Source of the DNA: Dorea sp. CAG:317
GTDB taxonomy: Bacteria; Bacillota; Clostridia; Lachnospirales; Lachnospiraceae
Reading direction: 5' to 3'
Assembly (NCBI GenBank): GCA_000433535.1
Contig: FR892646.1
Span: 1 to 40,853, forward strand
Length of the DNA stretch: 40,853 nt
Under the pieces are notes generated by a model, which worked only from the letters and a program-made list of their open reading frames with translations, had not been told where the DNA came from and made no database searches. Below, one piece after another: positions 16,428-24,660 of this stretch; position 1 is the first letter of the stretch, and each line of letters begins with the position of its first letter. A program made the translations under genes and the position numbers.

Positions 16428-16804
16428 CTTGGCTCGTTTGGGGTGGTTTTGTCCTGTGGTATCAGAGCCCGTAAAGCCTTATTTTACAAGGTTTTTGCGG
16501 GTTCTTACTTTTTGTCTGGGAGCGTCAAAAATCGTCATTTTTTGCGAAAATGGTGTAGTAAATGGTGTAGTAAAAGAGCCGTGAGTGATGTGACAAGAGA
16601 GTGGAAATAAGAGATAGAAAAAGGGATAAAGATTTGATAAAATTAAAATTGTTGAAGATAGATTTGAAAATTTTTAAAAATACCAAGGAGAAAAGAGACA
16701 GAAGAAGGCTTTATAATAAAGAGCAAGTTATAGGGCATATATAGATTTGAGATCAAGGATGGGAAAAACAATAACCAAAATAACTGTACTAGAGGGAGTG
16801 GCGT
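16428..16804. other. Left end of the defence element, non-coding
   Basis: No gene is seen. A long hairpin at 16464-16505 (two 8-bp stems around an internal loop) resembles a terminator that would insulate the cargo. Two copies of TGGTGTAGTAA at 16551-16561 and 16563-16573 match the right-end repeats and are probable integrase arm sites. The rest is A+T-rich leader to the next gene, whose ATG at 16805 follows GAGGGAG. Confidence 0.6.
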
Positions 16805-19800
16805 ATGGCAAAAGATGACTATCATTTTGAACGATTAACACCAATTAATGATATTGAGCTGAAAGTATATGAAGATGCAATCAATTATGTATTTGAGAAC
16901 CAGGATATAAAGAATGTAGCTATTTCGGGTGCATATAGTGCGGGTAAAAGCAGCGTTTTGGAGTCATACAAGAAGAAACATAGTGGGTTACAGTTTTTAC
17001 ATATTTCTCTTGCACATTTTCAATCTCCAGATTTAGAAGAAGAAACAAAGGATGCTAACAAAAATGATCATGAGGAAAATGAAGGAGTTAAAGAATCTGT
17101 ATTAGAGGGAAAAATATTGAATCAACTGATACACCAAATACCTTCTGATAAAATTCCTCAAACTAATTTTAGAGTTAAGAGAAAAATAAATCGATCGGAT
17201 ATTTCGAAAAGCACAGTAATAATATTTATGTTAATGCTTATGATACTATATTTCATTTTTTTTAAATTCTGGAAAAAATATGTGTTATCACTGCCGGACA
17301 ATATATTGAAATCGATTTTATCGTGGTCCATTAGTCAATATAGCCTGCTGATCAGTGGGATAATCTTGACCATACTATTAGGGACCGTGATTTATGGAGT
17401 GGTAAAAATACAGAAGAATAAAAATGTATTCCGGAAATTGAATCTTCAAGGGAATGAGATTGAGATATTTGAAGAGAGCAATGATTCATATTTTGACAAA
17501 TATCTTAATGAAGTGTTGTATTTGTTTGAGAATGCAGAGGTTGATGCGATTGTTTTTGAAGATATGGACCGTTTCAATGTAAATAGCATATTTGAGCGAC
17601 TGCGAGAGGTAAATACTCTTGTGAATATCCGGTTACAAAAGGATGATAAAAAAATTATACGTTTTTTCTATTTGCTGCGTGATGACATTTTTGTATCAAA
17701 AGATAGAACAAAGTTTTTCGACTATATCATTCCTGTTGTACCTGTTTTAGACAGTTCCAATTCCTATGATCAATTTCTTGATCTCTTAAAAATCGGCGGG
17801 ATTTTAGAACTCTTTGATATGAATTTTTTACAGGGATTATCATTATATATTGATGATATGCGTCTGTTAAAAAATATTTATAATGAATTCGTGATTTATT
17901 ATAACCGTATAAATACGACCGAATTGGATTGTAATAAAATGCTTGCCATGATTACATATAAAAATTTATTTCCACGTGATTTCAGCGAATTACAGTTGAA
18001 TCAGGGATTTGTGTACTCTTTGTTTGATAAGAAAGATGAATTTATAAAAAATGAATTAGAAGAAATAGAAAATCAACAGGAAGATGCACAGAAGTCTATA
18101 GATGAATTAAAAACAGAATCCCTTGTTGAAATCCGAGAGTTGGGTGCTGCTATTGCATATAAGTATTTAAGGAATTACAATTGGTATTCATACAGTGATG
18201 ATGATTTAGATGACTTTATAATGCGAAATTTAAATGGAGATCGTTTAAAAGAATATGTGCATCGTAAAAAAATCATAGAGGATAGATCATCGGGGCGTAT
18301 TTCTCAATTAGAAGAGCAGATATGGAATTTAGAAAAGCAAAAAAGTATTATAAAAAATAAACAGCTTTGCAAAATAATTAACCGCAAAAATTTAAATACA
18401 ATTTTTAGTATTACAAGCACAAATGAAATTGGGATTGTTAGAGAATTTAAGGAAATAAAAAGCAGCGAGTATTTTGATCTCTTAAAATATCTTATCCGTA
18501 ATGGGTATATTGATGAAACCTATAGCGATTATATGACATATTTTTATGAAAATAGCCTGAGTCGTGTGGATAAAATTTTCTTGCGTAGTATTTCAGACAG
18601 CAGGGCAAAAGAGTATACATACCGTTTGAAAAATCCTAAATTAGTGGTTTCAAGGCTCAAAATTGTGGATTTTGATCAAGAAGAGACTTTAAACTTTGAC
18701 TTGTTTGCTTATCTGTTAAAGACACCGGATGAAGTGGAATACTTAAATAGATTTATAGATCAGCTTAAAAACACAAATAATTATAAATTTGTCGGGACTT
18801 TTTTTGACACTCGAACAGCGTTACCTGAGTTTGTTCGAAATCTTAATATCAGATGGCCAGAGATGCTAGCAGAGGCTATTTATGAAAAAAAGTTATCAGA
18901 GAAACAGGTATGGAAATATTCTATTTACACATTGTGTTATTCGGAAAGAGATACAATCTGCTTGATGAATCAGGATAATGCCATTAGTGATTATATATCA
19001 AATGAGCGGAATTATCTTTCGATTAATGATGATGTGTATATTGATAAACTTATTGCTGGATTTAAACTCTTGGAAGTGAAATTTAAAGGTATTGACTATG
19101 ATAAGTCTAATAAGGTTTTATTTCAAAGAATCTATGAAGAGTCGCTATATATGATAAATAGTGAAAATATTCAGCTTATGCTGCGCAAAATATGTGGAAT
19201 CGAAGATCAGGAGGAAATTCTGCATAAAAATTATTCAATTTTATGTTCCATATCAGACTCTGAAATCACTCAATATATTGAAAAGAACATAACACAATAC
19301 ATTGAAGTGATGTTGCAAATGTGTAAAGGCTACATTATAGATGATGAGCCGGCTGCATTATCTATATTAAATAATTTTAATATTACAAAAGAACAAAACG
19401 AGAAGTATATTCAGTTCTTAGAAACTGCTATTTCTCAGATCGAACAGGTTGAAGATTCGTCTTTATGGGGAATATTATTAGATAATGATTTAGTGGACTA
19501 TTCGGAGGAAAACATTATTGCTTACTTTGAAAAGTTGCAAGGTGCAGAGATAGACCATACTTTGGTTTCTTTTATCAATCGTCACGATACGATTCTTGAT
19601 TTTTCAGGTTATGATTGTATAGAGGGATCTAAAGAACAGATGTTTATAAGTTTTATATCATGTAATGATATTGAGAATACTAGATATGAAAAACTTCTAT
19701 CATCTTTTAAATTAGAACTTAAAGAGTTTTCTACCTCACGAATTTCAGACGAAAAGATTGATATTCTGATAAAGATATCTATCATTCCAATGACAAAAGT

Positions 19801-20494
19801 AAATTTGGTGTTTATGCGTAATGAATACTCGGATCATGTACTAAGTTTTATTAATGTAAATATCAATCAGTATGTGAATATTATGGATGATGAGATTTTT
19901 TCTCTTCAAGAATTACTGGAAGTGCTAAAATGGGAGGTTAGTGATGAGATAAAAATTCAGCTTATGTCTTTTACAAAACAGAAAATTTCTATAATGAACG
20001 ACTGCTATTCAACCAAAGTATGTACATACATTCTTGATAATAATTATTTGAAATCCGATTTGCCGGAATTGCTACAGTCATATGATAATTGGGATAAAGA
20101 AATGCGGGATAAGATATATGCTTTAGCATTAACATATCTCTCTGATATAATAGCAGATCCTCAAAATGTCTCTTCTCAATTGAAAAACAGATTGCTGTAC
20201 TCTAGGGAACTGAATAATGAGAGTAGAATTGACTTGCTGATAGCAATGCTATCTGACTTGGACATGGAATATGTAAAGACCCTATTAGCAGAATGGGGAT
20301 TATTTGATTATATTAAAATTTTCGATAACCGTAGCCGTCCAAGATTTATAATTAACTCTACTAATAAGAAAATATTAGATGCGTTTAGAGAAAAAGGATG
20401 GATTGAACGTTATGAAGAAGATGCGAATAAAGCTGGTTTTTATAAAATAAAAAAAAGAAAAGGTTTAAGACAATTGCCTAAAGAGTTATTGTAA
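16805..20494 (+). CDS. YobI-type membrane-anchored P-loop NTPase, predicted defence protein
   Basis: 1229 aa. Walker A GAYSAGKS is at 42-49 and Walker B AIVFEDMDRF at about 248-257. Two membrane helices (about 137-155 and 178-200) are inserted between them, the arrangement of YobI/KAP-like NTPases. The remaining 950 residues are a long helical region with no nuclease motif I can see, possibly a sensor. YobI-type NTPases are known from defence islands, but their mechanism is not established to my knowledge. It is monocistronic, with 232 bp to mcrB, and is strongly A+T rich. A KAP NTPase is the main alternative name. Confidence 0.7.
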   Translation: MAKDDYHFERLTPINDIELKVYEDAINYVFENQDIKNVAISGAYSAGKSSVLESYKKKHSGLQFLHISLAHFQSPDLEEETKDANKNDHEENEGVKESVLEGKILNQLIHQIPSDKIPQTNFRVKRKINRSDISKSTVIIFMLMLMILYFIFFKFWKKYVLSLPDNILKSILSWSISQYSLLISGIILTILLGTVIYGVVKIQKNKNVFRKLNLQGNEIEIFEESNDSYFDKYLNEVLYLFENAEVDAIVFEDMDRFNVNSIFERLREVNTLVNIRLQKDDKKIIRFFYLLRDDIFVSKDRTKFFDYIIPVVPVLDSSNSYDQFLDLLKIGGILELFDMNFLQGLSLYIDDMRLLKNIYNEFVIYYNRINTTELDCNKMLAMITYKNLFPRDFSELQLNQGFVYSLFDKKDEFIKNELEEIENQQEDAQKSIDELKTESLVEIRELGAAIAYKYLRNYNWYSYSDDDLDDFIMRNLNGDRLKEYVHRKKIIEDRSSGRISQLEEQIWNLEKQKSIIKNKQLCKIINRKNLNTIFSITSTNEIGIVREFKEIKSSEYFDLLKYLIRNGYIDETYSDYMTYFYENSLSRVDKIFLRSISDSRAKEYTYRLKNPKLVVSRLKIVDFDQEETLNFDLFAYLLKTPDEVEYLNRFIDQLKNTNNYKFVGTFFDTRTALPEFVRNLNIRWPEMLAEAIYEKKLSEKQVWKYSIYTLCYSERDTICLMNQDNAISDYISNERNYLSINDDVYIDKLIAGFKLLEVKFKGIDYDKSNKVLFQRIYEESLYMINSENIQLMLRKICGIEDQEEILHKNYSILCSISDSEITQYIEKNITQYIEVMLQMCKGYIIDDEPAALSILNNFNITKEQNEKYIQFLETAISQIEQVEDSSLWGILLDNDLVDYSEENIIAYFEKLQGAEIDHTLVSFINRHDTILDFSGYDCIEGSKEQMFISFISCNDIENTRYEKLLSSFKLELKEFSTSRISDEKIDILIKISIIPMTKVNLVFMRNEYSDHVLSFINVNINQYVNIMDDEIFSLQELLEVLKWEVSDEIKIQLMSFTKQKISIMNDCYSTKVCTYILDNNYLKSDLPELLQSYDNWDKEMRDKIYALALTYLSDIIADPQNVSSQLKNRLLYSRELNNESRIDLLIAMLSDLDMEYVKTLLAEWGLFDYIKIFDNRSRPRFIINSTNKKILDAFREKGWIERYEEDANKAGFYKIKKRKGLRQLPKELL

Positions 20495-20726
20495 TTCAAA
20501 TTATAAATCAAAAGAAGTATTAGTAATGGGTTTAGAGTTGTCAAGCATTTCAATAGCATGAGAAGGTTAGATATGTAATAAAAATGTTTATTTAGTTAAA
20601 ATCCTTTTAAAGAATAAGGAATGATCTATAGTTACTATTAGGAGGAGCTGTTATTTAGAGGAAAAATGAAATTTAAGTATTATTATGCTGTAACAATCGA
20701 AAGATTAGTAATTTAGGAGGTACATA

Positions 20727-22913
20727 ATGGCACAATTTGATTGGGTAAATTTTTATAAGGCTTTCGCTATAGCCTTACTTAATTACAAAGACAAACGTTC
20801 TGATTTGATTGAAATCATTAAAAAGGTTTACGAAGAGATTGATATTAATCTGCCCACACTGGAGCGAGACAATCAGATTGTGGACATAGATCCCTTTACC
20901 GTATTTGGTTTGTTTAATAAGAGCAAATTAAAGGAATCAAATAGGGTAAAAATTATTACGGCGTTTGCAAAGGAATTTTCTGTTGATGCGGCAATTCCTA
21001 CCTCTTTTGATGCTGTCCCCGTGTTAAATAACCAGAACGCTACATTTTATTACTGGACAGGAGATAGAGGCCCAGACGATATTGATCATCTCTGGGATCT
21101 CTTTGAGAGTGCATTGGAATATGCGAAGACTCCATCAGATGATAAGAGACAGGTGGTTTCAAAATACTTTGATCTTGCTATTAATTTGAAGGGTAATGGA
21201 AATAGTAAAATCACTATGGGGTTATACTGGATTGCTCCAGATGTATTTCTAAATCTTGACAGTCGAAATACTTGGTATATCTATGAGTCTGGAAAGATCC
21301 CGTCTGATGTTGTCGATTCTCTCCCTCGGATTGAACAAAAGATCTCGGCAGATAAATATTTTGAAATTGCAGAAAAACTTCAAAGTTATTTACAGAGTGA
21401 TCGAACAACTCTAAAGGATTTTAAGGAACTTTCATTTGAGGCATGGAAGTATTCTGAACAGGTAAATCAGGAGGAAAGAGCAGCAAAAGTTCAAAGCCAG
21501 CGTGACGACAAAGGAAGTGCGCTTGCGGATGAAGATGTGGATACCGTTCATTACTGGATTTATTCTCCTGGTGACAGTGCATGTAAGTGGGACGAGTTTT
21601 ATAAGACTGGTATTATGGCAATTGGTTGGGGAGAGATTGGAGACCTGAAAGTATTTGCCAGTAAAGAAGATATGAAAAAGAAAATGAAGGAGACATATGA
21701 TCCTTCACGTCATTATAAAAATGTGGCCCTTGCTACCTGGCAGTTTACAAATGAAATGAAACCAGGAGATGTCGTTTTTGCAAAAAAAGGTATGCACCAA
21801 ATCATTGGCAGAGGTGTTGTGAAATCAGATTATATTTTTGATGACAGTGTGGAAGATGAATTCAAAAATATACGAAGGATCGATTGGACGGATAAAGGAG
21901 AATGGCCACATCCTGGTCAAGCTGTCATGAAGACATTGACAGATATTACGGCATATACGGATTATGTTGAGCAGCTGAATGCGCTATTTGAGACAGAGGA
22001 TGATGGTGACGAGACGGAAGAAGATGATTCTAAATTTCCAATATATACGAAAGAAGATTTCCTGCATGGAAAGGAAGACGGCAAGGATCGAGTCTTTATG
22101 AGTGAGGATGATTATAATACACTGGTAGGGCTTGTTAAAAATAAGAAAAATGTAATTCTTCAGGGGGCTCCGGGAGTCGGAAAGACATTTGTTGCAAAGC
22201 GACTTGCATATTCTATGATGGGAAAGAAGAATCCGAATCGAGTGATGCTGATTCAGTTTCATCAGAGTTATTCTTATGAGGATTTTATAGAAGGATTTCG
22301 TCCGGTTTCGTCCGGAGGATTTGAGATCAAAAAGGGATCATTCTATAACTTTTGTAAAAAGGCCCAGTATGATCCGGAGCATGAGTATTTCTTTATTATT
22401 GATGAGATTAACCGTGGAAATTTGAGTAAGATTTTCGGAGAATTATTCATGCTCATTGAGAATGATAAGCGTGGAAATGAATTGCAGCTGCTTTACTCTG
22501 ATGAGAAATTTTTTGTACCAAAGAATGTATATATCATTGGAATGATGAATACTGCAGATCGGAGTTTGGCAATGCTGGATTATGCTCTGCGCAGAAGGTT
22601 TGCGTTCTTTGATATGAAACCAGGATTTGATACAGAGGGATTCTTTGAGTATAGAAAGAAGTTGGCCAATAAAAAGTTTGACAAACTCATTACTACAGTT
22701 GAAAACCTTAATAAAGTGATTTCAACAGATGATTCTCTTGGGGAAGGATTTTGTATTGGACACAGCTATTTTTGTAATCTGGATCAAGTATCAGATAAGA
22801 CGTTGTCTGATATTGTTGAGTACGAGCTGATTCCAATGCTAAAAGAATACTGGTTTGACGAACTGCTGAAAGTACAAGAATGGACAAATAATCTCAGGAG
22901 TGCTGTGAAGTGA
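20727..22913 (+). CDS. mcrB: McrB-type GTPase with an EVE domain
   Basis: 728 aa. Residues 1-260 are an unassigned N-terminal region, about 274-420 an EVE (PUA-like) domain (starting VHYWIYSPGDSACKW), and 460-728 the AAA+ GTPase. The GTPase has Walker A GAPGVGKT at 480-487, Walker B FFIIDE at 555-560 and the McrB GTP-binding mark MNTADRS at 607-613. McrB recognises modified DNA through its N-terminal domains and drives McrC cleavage; an EVE domain fits reading of modified bases. AGGAGG precedes the ATG. It overlaps mcrC by four bases (GTGA). Confidence 0.9.
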   Translation: MAQFDWVNFYKAFAIALLNYKDKRSDLIEIIKKVYEEIDINLPTLERDNQIVDIDPFTVFGLFNKSKLKESNRVKIITAFAKEFSVDAAIPTSFDAVPVLNNQNATFYYWTGDRGPDDIDHLWDLFESALEYAKTPSDDKRQVVSKYFDLAINLKGNGNSKITMGLYWIAPDVFLNLDSRNTWYIYESGKIPSDVVDSLPRIEQKISADKYFEIAEKLQSYLQSDRTTLKDFKELSFEAWKYSEQVNQEERAAKVQSQRDDKGSALADEDVDTVHYWIYSPGDSACKWDEFYKTGIMAIGWGEIGDLKVFASKEDMKKKMKETYDPSRHYKNVALATWQFTNEMKPGDVVFAKKGMHQIIGRGVVKSDYIFDDSVEDEFKNIRRIDWTDKGEWPHPGQAVMKTLTDITAYTDYVEQLNALFETEDDGDETEEDDSKFPIYTKEDFLHGKEDGKDRVFMSEDDYNTLVGLVKNKKNVILQGAPGVGKTFVAKRLAYSMMGKKNPNRVMLIQFHQSYSYEDFIEGFRPVSSGGFEIKKGSFYNFCKKAQYDPEHEYFFIIDEINRGNLSKIFGELFMLIENDKRGNELQLLYSDEKFFVPKNVYIIGMMNTADRSLAMLDYALRRRFAFFDMKPGFDTEGFFEYRKKLANKKFDKLITTVENLNKVISTDDSLGEGFCIGHSYFCNLDQVSDKTLSDIVEYELIPMLKEYWFDELLKVQEWTNNLRSAVK

Positions 22914-23941
22914 TACCTATACAGAATATTTATTATATGCTTTCTTATGCCTTTCAGGTGCTAAATGAACAGGGATATAGGAAGATTTCTACAGAACAAT
23001 TTCATAATGTGGCTGATCTGTGTGCGGCGATTTTGATTAAAGGGATTTCATCACAGCTAAAACGAGGACTTGGACAGGAATATGTTTCAAAGACAGAAAC
23101 CTTATCTGCATTAAGAGGAAGAATTGATGTGTCAGAATCAATTAAAACGATGACCATGCTCAAAAACCAGATGGTTTGTACCTATGATGAGTTTTCTGTG
23201 AATTCAAGGATGAACCAGATAATCAAGGCTACGGTTAAGCTGTTGATGTATGCCAATATCTCCAAAGAGCGGAAAAAAGAATTAAAGAACCAGATGCTTT
23301 TTTTCAGTGAAGTTACGGAGATAGATCTAAATACCATTGACTGGAATATTCGATATAACAGAAACAATCAGACATACAGAATGCTGATATCTATTTGTTA
23401 TCTGGTGGTAAAAGGTCTGCTGCAGACAAAGAGTGATGGAACTGTCCGCCTTATGGATTTCCTGGATGAGCAGAGGATGTGTCGTTTATATGAGAAGTTC
23501 ATATTGGAATATTATCGAAAGGAACATCCTGGAATTACGGCAAATGCGTCTCAGATCTCCTGGCAGTTGGATAATGATATGAGCGATATGCTGCCGATTA
23601 TGCAGACGGATATTATGTTGAGTCGAGGTGACAGTATTCTGATAATTGATGCAAAGTATTATTCTCATATAATGCAGTCACAGTTTGATACATATAGCAT
23701 ACATTCCGGGAATTTGTATCAGATTTTTACTTATGTGAAAAATAAGGAAGTAGAATTTGCTGATAAGCCCCATGTGGTTTCAGGCATGTTATTATATGCA
23801 AAGACAGATGAAACACTACCTCCAAATCAAACCTATCAGATGAGTGGAAATAAGATCAGTGTGAAAACGTTGGATCTTGACTGTGATTTTGAGAAGATTG
23901 CGGAACAATTGGATGCAATAGTGGAAGAATTTTTTGGATAG
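22910..23941 (+). CDS. mcrC: McrC-type nuclease subunit
   Basis: 343 aa, GTG start coupled to mcrB. The PD-(D/E)xK site is visible as TDIMLSRGDSILIIDAKYY, with D234 and D247-A-K249. The N-terminal region (IPIQNIYYMLSYAF) is typical of McrC. It cuts DNA when stimulated by the McrB GTPase ring, giving modification-dependent restriction. A small unknown gene follows 35 bp later. Confidence 0.9.
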   Translation: MIPIQNIYYMLSYAFQVLNEQGYRKISTEQFHNVADLCAAILIKGISSQLKRGLGQEYVSKTETLSALRGRIDVSESIKTMTMLKNQMVCTYDEFSVNSRMNQIIKATVKLLMYANISKERKKELKNQMLFFSEVTEIDLNTIDWNIRYNRNNQTYRMLISICYLVVKGLLQTKSDGTVRLMDFLDEQRMCRLYEKFILEYYRKEHPGITANASQISWQLDNDMSDMLPIMQTDIMLSRGDSILIIDAKYYSHIMQSQFDTYSIHSGNLYQIFTYVKNKEVEFADKPHVVSGMLLYAKTDETLPPNQTYQMSGNKISVKTLDLDCDFEKIAEQLDAIVEEFFG

Positions 23942-23976
23942 AGAAAAGCTGTCAGTATTTGTTTTGGAGAAAAAAT

Positions 23977-24456
23977 ATGATAGATACAAGTAAATCAAAA
24001 TCTGATGAACAACAAAAAGCTGAAATTATCATAGGGGATTGTGTTGAGGAATATCTGGCTTGTCCTTTGAAAAGAAATGAGAGAATAGTTCTTACTGAGG
24101 GAGTACATATTGTGCCGGACTTATATTCAGAACAGGATAGAATTGTGGGCGAAATATTTGCTCATATCGGTTCTCTTAAGATCGGTCAGCAACACAAGAT
24201 ATCGCAGGATATTTTGAAAATGTTATTATTGGAAAAGACAAAAGGTATCAAATATAGAAAGATGCTTGTTATTGTTGATGACAAAATGGAAGAATATCTT
24301 AAAGGAAAATCGTTTATTGCTGAGAGTATCAGACAATTTGGCATAGAGATAAAGAAAATTGATCTTTTGGATGAAACATATGAAGCTGTTTTGAATGCAC
24401 AAAGACGACAAGTGATGGTAAATGAATTTGATATGCGAAAATACAGTGAAAAATAG
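23977..24456 (+). CDS. Small protein of unknown function next to McrBC, possible degenerate nuclease
   Basis: 159 aa, start ATG 23977 chosen for GGAG 7 bases upstream. I do not recognise a named family. Residues 46-62 (VPDLYSEQDRIVGEIFA) have the spacing of a PD-x(10)-E strand-turn-strand core, followed by KISQDILKMLLLEK and an alternating strand/helix stretch KMLVIVDD. This could be a divergent PD-(D/E)xK fold without a clear Lys at the usual place. It lies between mcrC and the hsdR promoter on the same strand, so a McrBC accessory role is the simplest inference. Confidence 0.6.
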   Translation: MIDTSKSKSDEQQKAEIIIGDCVEEYLACPLKRNERIVLTEGVHIVPDLYSEQDRIVGEIFAHIGSLKIGQQHKISQDILKMLLLEKTKGIKYRKMLVIVDDKMEEYLKGKSFIAESIRQFGIEIKKIDLLDETYEAVLNAQRRQVMVNEFDMRKYSEK

Positions 24457-24487
24457 TTCCATTCATTTAGTTGAAATTAACAAAAAG

Positions 24488-24516
24488 TTGTAAAATCGTA
24501 ATTTCTGCAATATAAT
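24488..24516 (+). promoter_or_regulatory. Promoter of the hsd-immA-rlo operon
   Basis: TTGTAA at 24488-24493, 17-nt spacer, TATAAT at 24511-24516, giving a leader of about 140 nt before hsdR. Confidence 0.65.
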
Positions 24517-24660
24517 ATAATAGGTTTATTTTAAGCATTATATTTTTATTTTGTTCAAAAAGTAAGTTTACGAAACAGTGAAAAGAGATGCCTTGTGGTT
24601 GAGATTGTGGGTACTAACAAATTGCTGAATATAAATGAAGAAAGAAAAGCGGGGGAGAAT

